DNA from: Pseudomonadota bacterium
GTDB taxonomy: Bacteria; Pseudomonadota; Gammaproteobacteria; Xanthomonadales; Xanthomonadaceae
Direction: 5' to 3'
Assembly: GCA_023425225.1 (NCBI GenBank)
Contig: JAFADB010000069.1
Coordinates: 1-7,918, forward strand
Length of the DNA: 7,918 nt
The translations under genes were made by a program, and so were the position numbers. How positions within the stretch are numbered: position 1 is the first letter of the stretch; each line of letters opens with the position of its first letter. Below the pieces are notes generated by a model. The model searched no databases and was not told where the DNA came from. It saw nothing but the letters and a program-made list of their open reading frames with translations. Of this stretch, positions 1-7,000 are shown piece by piece.

Positions 1-277
1 GATCGCCGTTGCTGCCGCCCTGGCGCAGCACGGCGAAGCCGGGCACGGTCTTGAGGTAGTCGGCGCCGTCGCTGGCCGGCACCGGCTGCCGCGGCAGCTT
101 GGGATCGGTGGTCCAGGTCAACGGCGAGGACGGACGGGTGGCGGTGACGACGATGGCGTCGAGGCTGCGGGTCTTGTCGTCGGCAACGTCGGCCTGCGCG
201 GCCAGGGCGGGAAACGCGGTCTGGCACAGACAGCACGACAGTGCCGCCCACAGGGGCGACGGGGAAAGGGATCGCAT
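1..277 (-). CDS. oprC: TonB-dependent copper receptor, OprC/NosA family (5' end only, runs off left edge)
   Basis: Outer-membrane receptor expected to bind copper at the cell surface and import it using TonB-ExbB-ExbD energy. Only the first 92 residues are visible. Residues 1-26 look like a signal peptide ending in PALA, with an unusual cluster of three cysteines (15, 16, 18). A TonB box (DAIVVTATRP) lies at residues 40-49. It is followed by TDPKLPRQPVPASDGADYLK and a PGF motif, the opening of the plug domain. This stretch is what I recognise as diagnostic of the TonB-copper (OprC/NosA) family rather than of siderophore receptors. The ATG start is supported by AGGAG seven bases upstream (286-290). 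The gene lies 78 bases downstream of the DUF2946 gene in the same direction, so the two are probably cotranscribed. The beta-barrel and most of the plug are outside the window, so the integrity of the gene cannot be judged. Confidence 0.88.
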   Translation of the reverse strand, partial: MRSLSPSPLWAALSCCLCQTAFPALAAQADVADDKTRSLDAIVVTATRPSSPLTWTTDPKLPRQPVPASDGADYLKTVPGFAVLRQGGSNGD

Positions 278-355
278 GCTGGAACTCCTGAAGAAACACG
301 CACGCACGTGACGCCGCAGACGGCATCGCGCGCAGGAACAACGCAAGGGCGTGGA

Positions 356-889
356 TCAGGCCGCCAGCGGCGGGCCGCGGGGCGCGTGCGCGCGCCGCAG
401 GACGGGAGCGAAGACCGGCAGCAGCCGCCGCACCAAGGGCAGCGGCGGGTGCAACGGCGGCAGCAACAGCCAGGCGACGGCCAGGGCCGGCAGCAGGCGC
501 GCGGCGAGCACGCAGTAGTCGCAGGCCTCGCCGTGCGCGGCATGGCCGTTCCCGCCCTGCCCCTGGCTGTGGTGCGCGGCCGGCATGTCGATGTCGTCGG
601 CAGCGGCAGGAAGCGCCGCGCCACCGGCGTGACGGTGCATCGCCCCGGCCGCCGCGGGAACCGCGCCGGCATTCCCGGGCATGGTCCTATGGGCGTGGTC
701 GTGGCCCGGCATGGCGGCGTCGACCGCCGCGGAAGCCGTGCGCCCGACGGCGGTGGCTGGGCCGGCCGGGACGGACAGCGGGCCGTGGGCCTGTACCCAG
801 CGACTCGGCAGCGGCGCGCACAGCGTCAGCAGCACCGCCAATACGGCGAGCCGCTGCATCAGGCGCGTCCGGGGCGCAGACAGGATCAC
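356..889 (-). CDS. DUF2946 family protein, His/Met-rich, probably copper-associated
   Basis: Protein of 177 residues from a GTG start, or 167 from the ATG at 859, which begins MQRLAVLAVLLTLCAPLPS. Neither start has a clear Shine-Dalgarno; the ATG gives a more typical signal peptide. Predicted cleavage after WVQA (GTG numbering 31-34) would leave a mature N-terminal His-Gly. Residues 58-120 are low-complexity and rich in Ala, Gly, His and Met, with ten histidines and several Asp and Met residues. A CDYC motif (Cys123 and Cys126) then leads into a hydrophobic segment (about 127-148) and a short basic tail ending RAHAPRGPP. The CxYC motif, the hydrophobic stretch and the RGPP tail are the DUF2946 signature as I recall it. 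The family has no established biochemical role but commonly neighbours TonB-dependent copper receptors, as here. Periplasmic copper binding or delivery is an inference from composition and context. Confidence 0.8.
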   Translation of the reverse strand: MILSAPRTRLMQRLAVLAVLLTLCAPLPSRWVQAHGPLSVPAGPATAVGRTASAAVDAAMPGHDHAHRTMPGNAGAVPAAAGAMHRHAGGAALPAAADDIDMPAAHHSQGQGGNGHAAHGEACDYCVLAARLLPALAVAWLLLPPLHPPLPLVRRLLPVFAPVLRRAHAPRGPPLAA

Positions 890-941
890 CGCGCCATTCT
901 AGCTAACCGCCCCCCGCGCCCATGGGGATGGCCCGCCTGCC

Positions 942-2306
942 TCATTCCCCGGTACGCAGGCGCTGCAGGGAGTCCTCCTGCAGTTGCGCGTACAGCGCGA
1001 ACGGATCGGCCACCGGCGCGCCCAGCGCCTGCTCGAACGCATCGCGGTTGGCGCGGGCCGCATATGCGCCCTGCTCGCCGCCGCCGAGGTTGGACTGGAA
1101 GATGCCTGCCGCGCTGACCGGCAGGAAATCCTCGTAGACGATCGGGTCGGCGCTGGCCAGGCCGTGGGCCAGCAGCTCCTCCAGCGGCCGCGTGCGCAGC
1201 GCCTGCGGATCGGCGCGCCCGGCGGCGGTGGCGGCGTAGCGGAAGTAGCCCAGTTGCTCCCGGCGCAGGGTGTCGTGGTCGTCGGGGAACGCGGCGAAGG
1301 CCGCTTGCAGGCGCTGCACGTAGTCGCCGCCGGTGCTGCCCTGGCCTTCGCGCACCTGGTCCAGCAGCGCGTCGTACAGCGCGCGGCCCTTGGGCGTGAG
1401 CGCCAGGCCGCGCTGCTCGATCTCGCCGAAGCGCGCGGTATGGGTGCCGGCCTGCGCGCCGGCGTCGTCTGGGAACAGTACCGGCTCCTGCAGCGCCTTG
1501 AAGCTGGTCTGCCGCAGCAGGATCGGGCAGCGCCGCCGCGGCGGGCCCTCGATCACCGCCTTGGCGTCGATGCCGCGGCGCTGCATCTGCGCCTGTGCGG
1601 CATCGATGTCGAGCGTGCGCGGGGTGAGGTGGTTGATGTGCGGGCCGCGGAAGCAGACCACGTCGGCGATCAGCCGGTGCGCGTCGCTCAAGGCGCGGTA
1701 GGTCGCCAACGACACCGTGGCCTGGCGGTGCCAGCGGAACGTCTCCAGCGCCTCGGCGACGAAGCGCCGGGCCTCGGCGTCGTCCAGGCCGCCGGCCCGC
1801 TCGCAGCGCTCTATGAGTTCCAGCGCGCCGGCGGTGAAGATGTCGCGTCGCGCCAGGATCGCCGTCGCCTGCGCGCGCAGCGCCTCGTCCTCGATCAGGT
1901 CCAGCCGCAGCAGCGAGGTGAACACGCGGAACGGATTGCGCGCCAGCGCCTGCGCCTCGACCGGACGGAACGCGGTGGAATGCACCGGCACCCCCGCCAC
2001 CGACAGGTCGTAGTAGCCCACCGGCTGCATGCCCATCACCGCGAACATGCGCCGCAGCGTGGCCAGTTCGCGCGCGCTGCCGACGCGGATGGCGCCGTGG
2101 CGCTCCAGATCCAGCCGCTGCAGATCGTCGCTGCGCCGCAGTTGCGCGGCCAGCGCCGGATCGGCGGCCAGGGTATCGGCATTGACCTGCGACACCAGCT
2201 CCATCAGCGTGCCGTACAGCGGCACCTCGCTGCGGTACATCTCCGACATCGCCTGCGCGAACAGGCTGCGGATGTGGTCGGGCGAGACGTGGGCGGCATC
2301 GTTCAT
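942..2306 (-). CDS. hglS: 2-oxoadipate dioxygenase/decarboxylase (HglS/YdcJ, DUF1338)
   Basis: Cytoplasmic Fe(II)-dependent enzyme that converts 2-oxoadipate plus O2 to D-2-hydroxyglutarate and CO2, a late step of D-lysine/2-aminoadipate catabolism. Its 454 residues match the length of the family (about 450-465), so it looks complete. The residues recalled for Pseudomonas putida HglS fall at nearly identical positions. Metal ligands are His70, His226 (in GPHINHLTPR) and Glu295 (in RFGEIEQRG); substrate-binding residues are Arg74 (in RHGAIR), Val397 and Ser398 (in FLPVSAAG). These pairings come from memory and position, not from an alignment run. The ATG at 2306 starts a good N-terminus (MNDAAHVSPDHIRSLFAQAM) but has only a weak Shine-Dalgarno. 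No other lysine-degradation gene is visible. The next gene downstream, DUF2946, begins 52 bases after the stop, so read-through into the copper genes is possible. A palindrome at 2366-2390 may be regulatory. Confidence 0.92.
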   Translation of the reverse strand: MNDAAHVSPDHIRSLFAQAMSEMYRSEVPLYGTLMELVSQVNADTLAADPALAAQLRRSDDLQRLDLERHGAIRVGSARELATLRRMFAVMGMQPVGYYDLSVAGVPVHSTAFRPVEAQALARNPFRVFTSLLRLDLIEDEALRAQATAILARRDIFTAGALELIERCERAGGLDDAEARRFVAEALETFRWHRQATVSLATYRALSDAHRLIADVVCFRGPHINHLTPRTLDIDAAQAQMQRRGIDAKAVIEGPPRRRCPILLRQTSFKALQEPVLFPDDAGAQAGTHTARFGEIEQRGLALTPKGRALYDALLDQVREGQGSTGGDYVQRLQAAFAAFPDDHDTLRREQLGYFRYAATAAGRADPQALRTRPLEELLAHGLASADPIVYEDFLPVSAAGIFQSNLGGGEQGAYAARANRDAFEQALGAPVADPFALYAQLQEDSLQRLRTGE

Positions 2307-2365
2307 CGGGACATCTCAAGTCAAGGCGGCGAAGGAGACCGGGGGACCCCGGCGAGCGCGCATTC

Positions 2366-2390
2366 TCGCCCGATGCGTGCATCGCGGCGA
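2366..2390. promoter_or_regulatory. Hyphenated palindrome upstream of hglS, candidate operator or leader hairpin
   Basis: TCGCC-CGATGC-GT-GCATCG-C-GGCGA forms two 11-base arms with a two-base centre and one bulged base. It lies 60-84 bases upstream of the hglS start, where an operator or a 5'-leader hairpin would sit. No convincing -35/-10 pair is evident, and I cannot match the palindrome to a named regulator. A second, GC-only hairpin (CCGGGG-GA-CCCCGG, 2339-2352) lies between it and the start codon. Random GC-rich palindromes are common in such DNA, so the call is tentative. Confidence 0.3.
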
Positions 2391-2527
2391 GACGCGGTGC
2401 AGCGCGGGCCGCCATGGCGTGCATGGTGGAAGTCGCGGGGTTCCAGCTTTCGCGCACGGCTGTCCGGAAAAATACCGGGTCACTGCCGGCCGAAGTGACG
2501 CAGCGCATGCCCCATGAAAACGAACTC

Positions 2528-2553
2528 GTCGTCCCCGCGCAGGCGGAGACCAG
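2528..2553 (+). repeat. Short palindromic intergenic repeat, copy A (GTCCCCGC...GCGGAGAC type)
   Basis: GTCCCCGC (2531-2538) pairs with GCGGAGAC (2543-2550) with one mismatch. The core resembles the widespread GTCATCCCCGCG-AAGGCGGGGAC family, similar in form to the neisserial dRS3 element. A related copy lies in the same orientation at 2650-2674 and another, inverted, at 2737-2761. No gene occupies this stretch. Confidence 0.6.
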
Positions 2554-2649
2554 GTGACTTGTGCCGCCCAATCAATCGGATGCGAACACTCCCGCCGGCT
2601 CATCTTCTAGGGCAAAGACATTGGGTGCCCGCGTGCACGGACTACTTCG

Positions 2650-2674
2650 TTGCTCCCGCGCAAGCGCGAGCCCA
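2650..2674 (+). repeat. Short palindromic intergenic repeat, copy B
   Basis: GCTCCCGC (2652-2659) pairs with GCGCGAGC (2664-2671) with one mismatch. The core CCCGCGCAAGCG is shared with copy C read on the other strand. It is followed immediately by CCATGGACGTT (2672-2682), which pairs with AACGTCCTTGG (2698-2708) with one mismatch. B, this inner inverted repeat and C may therefore form one composite element of about 115 bases. Confidence 0.55.
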
Positions 2675-2736
2675 TGGACGTTGTCCCGATCTGCACGAAC
2701 GTCCTTGGATGATCAGCCATTCGGCTGCTGGAAGGC

Positions 2737-2761
2737 GTTTCCCGCTTGCGCGGGGATGACG
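2737..2761 (-). repeat. Short palindromic intergenic repeat, copy C (inverted)
   Basis: Read on the minus strand this is GTCATCCCCGCGCAAGCGGG followed by AAAC, the best match of the three to the GTCATCCCCGCG consensus. Arms TTCCCGC (2739-2745) and GCGGGGA (2750-2756) pair with one mismatch. Its opposite orientation to copies A and B is what an inverted-pair, REPIN-like or MITE-like arrangement would show. Confidence 0.65.
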
Positions 2762-2857
2762 AAACGTGAGGTCCGGCGCGCAAGCCTCGGTGCGGATTCC
2801 GAGGATGCCCGAACATGCCGAGAGCCTTGTGTTCCAGGCACCCGGTGTCGAAGAGGC

Positions 2858-3424
2858 TCAGAGCCGCGCCTTGTCCGCCGCTTCGGCAGCCTGCGCCGCG
2901 TCGCGCGCGCGCTCCAGCCGCCGTACGCGGTCGCCGAGCTGTCGCTGCAGCGTCGCGTCGAGTTCGATCGGCCGGTCCCAGCGGTCGTAGCTGGCGACGA
3001 TGGCCTGGCGCACCGCGCGGTAGTGCAGGTTGTTCGGTGCGATCGGCAGGCGTTCGACCACGCCTTTCCAGCCATCCTGGTGGTCCTGGCTCCAGGCACG
3101 CACCGCTTCGCGGCAGGACAGGTTCATGGCGAACGTCCAGGCGCAGGCGAAGTAGATGTCGCCCGGCCGCCAGTGCTGCTGCTCCAGCAGCGCCTGCACG
3201 TAGCCGCGGCGGACGTTGGCATAGCGCGCCAGCTCGTCGAGGAAGCTGTCCGGGTAGCGGCGCGCGTAGACGTCGATGTCCGCCAGCTGGCGGTCGATCC
3301 AGGCATCGCCGGTGGATGGCCACTGCACCTGCGCGGTGTCGGTGGTGGACGGCGGCGTCGCCGCCGGTGACGCCGGTGACGACAACGGCAGCAACAGGAT
3401 CAGGCAGGCGAGATACGGGCGCAT
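2858..3424 (-). CDS. Unrecognised secreted or periplasmic protein, 188 residues
   Basis: I do not recognise this family with confidence; it looks like a conserved Xanthomonadaceae hypothetical protein. The ATG at 3424 was chosen because it begins MRPYLACLILLLPLSSPASPAA, a clean signal peptide; the frame is open further upstream (to 3466), but an earlier start would bury the signal. Cys7 precedes the hydrophobic stretch, so it is not a lipobox. After a Pro/Thr-rich linker the mature part begins with DAWIDRQLADIDVYARRYPD. It holds two cysteines (94 in YFACAW, 104 in LSCREA), which could form a disulfide. The Trp/Tyr/Arg-rich core includes RPGDIYFACAW, NNLHYRAVR and YDRWDRPIELDATLQRQ. The C-terminal 30 residues are charged, Ala-rich and probably helical. 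The gene is flanked on both sides by repeat-rich DNA and is not obviously in an operon. The coding assignment rests on the signal peptide and the globular composition. Confidence 0.72.
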   Translation of the reverse strand: MRPYLACLILLLPLSSPASPAATPPSTTDTAQVQWPSTGDAWIDRQLADIDVYARRYPDSFLDELARYANVRRGYVQALLEQQHWRPGDIYFACAWTFAMNLSCREAVRAWSQDHQDGWKGVVERLPIAPNNLHYRAVRQAIVASYDRWDRPIELDATLQRQLGDRVRRLERARDAAQAAEAADKARL

Positions 3425-3510
3425 GCCCCGATTCTGCCCGCCCCCTGCCTGCCTGTCAGCCGGCATGGCGGCAAGCGTTCACCACCACGATGACCGCAAC
3501 AGCAACGGCA

Positions 3511-3549
3511 CCCCTCCCCAACCCTCCCCTGCTTCGCAAGGGAGGGGGC
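3511..3549. repeat. CCCTCCCC palindromic intergenic repeat
   Basis: CCCTCCC (3522-3528) and GGGAGGG (3540-3546) form a perfect seven-base stem, extended inward by TGC/GCA around a TTC loop. A further CCCCTCCCC copy lies just to the left (3511-3519). This motif, with its GCTTCGC centre, is one I recall as a very common intergenic repeat in Xanthomonas genomes. It follows the 5' end of the secreted-protein gene, pointing away from it. Confidence 0.6.
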
Positions 3550-3589
3550 AACAGCGGAGCTGGGCCAGCATTACAGCGTCGTTAGCTTT

Positions 3590-3620
3590 TGCTGCTTTGC
3601 TGCTTTGCTGCTGTTGCTGC
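3590..3620. repeat. Octamer tandem repeat (TGCTGCTT), about 3.5 units
   Basis: Units at 3590-3597 and 3598-3605 are identical. The third, 3606-3613, differs in its last base, and a degenerate partial unit follows. The period of eight is not a multiple of three and no plausible coding frame covers it, so it is non-coding. It sits between the CCCTCCCC palindrome and the hairpin cluster, and may be part of one composite element. Confidence 0.6.
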
Positions 3621-3658
3621 CAAGCGTGAGCGACGAGAACCTCCCCAGACCCGGAGGG

Positions 3659-3684
3659 CGCCGCCCATGGATGGGCGGCGTTTT
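3659..3684 (+). terminator. Strong GC hairpin followed by TTTT, terminator-like on the plus strand
   Basis: CGCCGCCCAT (3659-3668) and ATGGGCGGCG (3671-3680) are perfect complements, realistically an eight-base stem with a six-base ATGGAT loop, followed at once by TTTT. On the plus strand this is a textbook intrinsic-terminator shape. On the minus strand no T-run follows. No plus-strand gene lies upstream, so it either ends an unannotated transcript or is simply part of a repeat. A smaller hairpin (CCTCC 3640-3644 with GGAGG 3653-3657) directly precedes it. Confidence 0.45.
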
Positions 3685-3805
3685 CCGACCGAGCCATGGA
3701 GGGCGAGTCGGAAAATCCCGATAGCCCATCAGGCGAAGGCTCTTGATCTTGCAGGAAAAGCGTTTTTCTTTGGTTCCGTTTCTTTTGGCGCTTATCCAAA
3801 AGAAA
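3681..3805. repeat. Hairpin cluster of a composite intergenic repeat
   Basis: TTTTCCGAC (3681-3689) pairs perfectly with GTCGGAAAA (3707-3715), so the T-run of the preceding hairpin doubles as the left arm of this one. Further right, TTTCTTTTGG (3779-3788) pairs perfectly with CCAAAAGAAA (3796-3805) around a seven-base loop. The intervening DNA is AT-richer than its surroundings (GAAAAGCGTTTTTC at 3755-3768). I recall similar strings (GGAGGGCG, TTTTCCGAC, GTCGGAAAATCCC) as recurrent in Xanthomonas and relatives. Short open frames across it are almost certainly not genes. Confidence 0.55.
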
Positions 3806-3904
3806 TGAACCCGGCCGCGTCAGCGGACGGAAGCCTTTGCTCCCGCAAGAAGAGCCAGGAAGCTTCGAAGGAGCCGGATGCGACAGATGGAGATCAGGTT
3901 CACC

Positions 3905-3970
3905 GCAGGAGCGGCGCCAGCCGCGATGGGACTTCACTGGCAAATCCCCATCGCGGTGACACCGCTCCCA
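3905..3970. repeat. REP doublet (REPIN), GGAGCGGC type
   Basis: The left arm GGAGCGGCGCCAGCCGCGAT runs on to GGG (3908-3930). It is mirrored by the right arm CCCATCGCGGTGACACCGCT plus CC (3947-3968), across a 16-base spacer. Each arm is itself a small hairpin: GCGGC/GCCGC (3911-3915 with 3920-3924) and GCGGT/ACCGC (3953-3957 with 3961-3965). Two REPs in inverted orientation are the REPIN layout, mobilised in trans by a RAYT transposase, of which none is visible here. It lies about 50 bases past the cusA stop and could act as a 3'-end stabiliser or attenuator of the cusBA mRNA. Confidence 0.7.
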
Positions 3971-4021
3971 CGATCATCCGGCTTGCCGCGGCACGCCCCC
4001 GAGCGCCACCGCGGCCAGCCT

Positions 4022-7000
4022 TCATCCCCGCGTCCGCCGCCGCAACGACCGCCCGCGCAGCAGCTTGTACGCCGCCGGAATCACCAGCATCGATAGCAGC
4101 GGCGCGCTGAGCATGCCGCCGACCATCGGCGCGGCGATGCGCTGCATCACCTCGGCGCCGGCGCCATCGCCGAACAGCATCGGCAGCAGGCCGGCCAGGA
4201 TCGTCGCCACGGTCATCGCCTTGGGGCGCACGCGCTGCACCGCGCCTTCGCGGATGGCCGCATCCAGCGCGTCCTCGCCGGCACCCGGATCGGCCGCCAG
4301 CCGCGCATCCCAGGCATGGCGCAGGTACAGCAGCATGATCACGCCGAACTCGGCCGCCACCCCGGCCAGGGCGATGAAGCCGATCAGCGTGGCCACCGAG
4401 ACCGCGTGACCCAGCCCCCACACCAGCCACAGCCCGCCCAGCAGCGACAGCGGCACGCTGAGCATGATCAGCCCCGCCTCGGAGGCGCGCCGGAACACCA
4501 CCCAGATCAGCACGAAGATGATCGCCAGGGTCAGCGGCACCACCAGGCGCAGGCGCTCGCCGGCGCGCTGCAGGTACTCGTACTGGCCCGACCAGCCCAG
4601 GCTGTAGCCGGCCGGCAGCCGCACCTGCCGCGCGACCGCCGCCTGCAGGTCCGCCACCACAGAGCCCAGGTCGCGCCCGTCCACGTCGACGTAGACGTAG
4701 TTGCCGAGCTGGGCGTCGTCGCTGCGCAGCATCGGCGGGCCCTCGGTGTAGGCGATGTCGGCCACCTGCCCCAAGGTCAGCAACGCCCCGTCCGGCGCCA
4801 CCAGCGGCAGCGACTGCAGCGCCTGCGCCGAGTCGCGTTGCGCGCGCGGGTAGCGCAGCACTACCGGGTAGCGCTCGCGGCCCTCGATGGTCTGGGCGAT
4901 CGGGGTACCGCCGACCACGGTATCGATCAGCTGCTGCAGCCCGGCCTGGGTGAGGCCGTAGCGGGCGGCGGCCTGCGGGCGGATGCGCACGTCCAGGTAG
5001 CGGCCACCGGCGATGCGCTCGGCCACCGCCGAACTCACCCCGGGCACGCCGCGTGCCACCCGCTCGACCTGCTCGCCCAGCCGCGCCAGTTCGGCCACGT
5101 CCGGCCCGGAGACCTTGATGCCGATCGGGCTCTTGATGCCGGTGGCGAGCATGTCGATGCGGTTGCGGATCGGCGGCACCCACAGGTTGGTCAGGCCCGG
5201 CACCTGCACCGCGCGGTCCAGCTCCTCGCGCAGCTTGCGCGGGGTCATGCCCGGGCGCCATTGCGCGCGCGGCTTGAAGGCCACGGTGGTCTCGAACATC
5301 TCCAGCGGCGCCGGGTCGGTGGCGGTCTCGGCACGCCCGGCCTTGCCGAACACGTGCGCCACCTCCGGCACGCTCATGATCATGCGGTCGGTCTGCTGCA
5401 GCAGCTGCGCCGCCTTGCCCGCCGACAGTCCCGGCAGCGCGGTGGGCATGTACAGCAGCGTGCCCTCGTCCATCGCCGGCATGAACTCGCTGCCCAGCCG
5501 CGACAGCGGGATCGCGCCGAGCAGCAGCGCCGCGGCCGCTGCCAGCAGCGTGCCGCGCGGATGCCGCAGCACCCATTCCAGCAGCGGCCGGTAGGCGGCG
5601 ATCAGCAGGCGGTTGAGCGGGTTGTCGCACTCCGGACGGATGCGGCCGCGGATCAGGTAGCCCATCAGCACCGGCACCAGGGTGATCGACAGGATCGCCG
5701 CGGCCGCCATCGCGTAGGTCTTGGTGAAGGCCAGCGGCGCGAACAGCCGCCCTTCCTGTTCCTGCAGCGCGAACACCGGCACGAACGACAGCGCGATCAC
5801 CAGCAGGCTGATGAACAGCGCCGGCCCGACCTCGGTGGCGGCGTCGGCCATCAGCTTCCAGCGCCGCGCGCCCTGCGCATCGGCGCCATGGCGCTCGCGG
5901 TAGTGCTCCAGGTGCTTGTGCGCGTTCTCGATCAGCACCACCGCCGCATCCACCATCGCGCCGATGGCGATGGCGATGCCGCCCAGCGACAGCAGGTTGG
6001 CGCTGATGCCCTGCAGGTGCATGACGATGAAGGCGGCCAGCACGCCGAGCGGCAGCGTGACCACCGCCACCAGCGCCGAGCGCACGTGCCACAGGAACAG
6101 CGCACACACCAGCATCACCACCACGAACTCCTCGACCAGCTTGCCGGACAGGTGCCGCACCGCCTCGCGGATCAGCCCGGAGCGGTCGTACACCGGGACG
6201 ATCTCGACCCCGTCCGGCAGGCTGGCGCGCAGCTCGGCCAGCCGCGCCTTGAGCGCATCGATCGTCGCCAGCGCGTTCTTGCCCGAGCGCAGCACCACCA
6301 CGCCGCCGGCCACCTCGCCCTGGCCGTCGAGCTCGGCGATGCCGCGCCGCATCGCCGGCCCGCGCCGCACCGTGGCGATGTCGCGCAGCAGCACCGGCAC
6401 GCCGTCCGCGCCGCTGGCCACCGGCACCTGCTCGAAGTCCTCGCGCGTGCGCAGGTAGCCTTCGCTGCGCACCATCACCTCGGCCTCGCCCTGCTCGATC
6501 ACCGAGCCACCGGTGGCACCGTTGGCATCGCGGACCGCCTCGGCCAGCCGCTCCACGGTGATGCCGCGCGCGGCCAGCGCCTGCGGGTCGGCCTCCACCT
6601 GCCAGGCCGCGACCATGCCGCCGATGCTGGCGACCTCGGCCACGTCCGGCACGGTCTTGAGCGCGTAGCGCAGGAACCAGTCCTGCAGCGCGCGCAGCTG
6701 CCCCAGGTCGTGGCGGCCGCTGCGATCCACCAGCGCGTATTCGTAGATCCAGCCCAGCCCGGTGGCGTCCGGCCCCAGCGAGGGATTGACCTGCGCCGGC
6801 AGGCGCTCGCGCACCTGGCCCAGGTACTCGAGCACGCGCGAGCGCGCCCAGTACAGGTCGGTGTCGTCGTCGAACAGCACGTAGACGAACGAGTCGCCGA
6901 AGAACGAATAGCCGCGCACCGCCTTCACCCCGGGCACCGACAGCATGGTGGTGGTGAGCGGATAGGTGACCTGGTCCTCGACGATGCGCGGAGTCTGCCC

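Noticed and set aside
896..901. TAGAAT on the minus strand as a -10 box for the DUF2946/receptor operon
   Set aside because: No recognisable -35 element at the right spacing, and it lies too close to the start codons to be convincing.
924..950. Possible terminator hairpin after hglS (GGGGAT with ATTCCCC)
   Set aside because: Short bulged stem, long loop, no T-run, and it overlaps the stop codon.
308..1117. Plus-strand open frame antisense to the DUF2946 gene
   Set aside because: Arg/Gln-rich shadow. The opposite strand carries a signal peptide and the DUF2946 features.
984..2498. Plus-strand open frame of about 500 codons antisense to hglS
   Set aside because: Composition typical of an antisense shadow in GC-rich DNA, with no recognisable motif.
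886..2571. Long minus-strand open frame across hglS
   Set aside because: Low-complexity Arg/Pro/Gly translation in a different frame from hglS, which has the conserved catalytic residues. It is a shadow.
2514..2759. Small open frames across the three palindromic repeats
   Set aside because: Their translations are the typical by-products of these repeats (such as VIPAQAG on the minus strand), not genes.
2822..2859. Possible minus-strand terminator after the secreted-protein gene (GAGCCT with AGGCTC)
   Set aside because: Six-base stem with a 26-base loop, overlapping the stop codon and without a T-run.
3589..4110. Plus-strand open frame across the hairpin cluster and REPIN
   Set aside because: It runs through repeats with perfect hairpins into the antisense of the cusA 3' end. 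Similar spurious proteins are annotated wherever this repeat family occurs.
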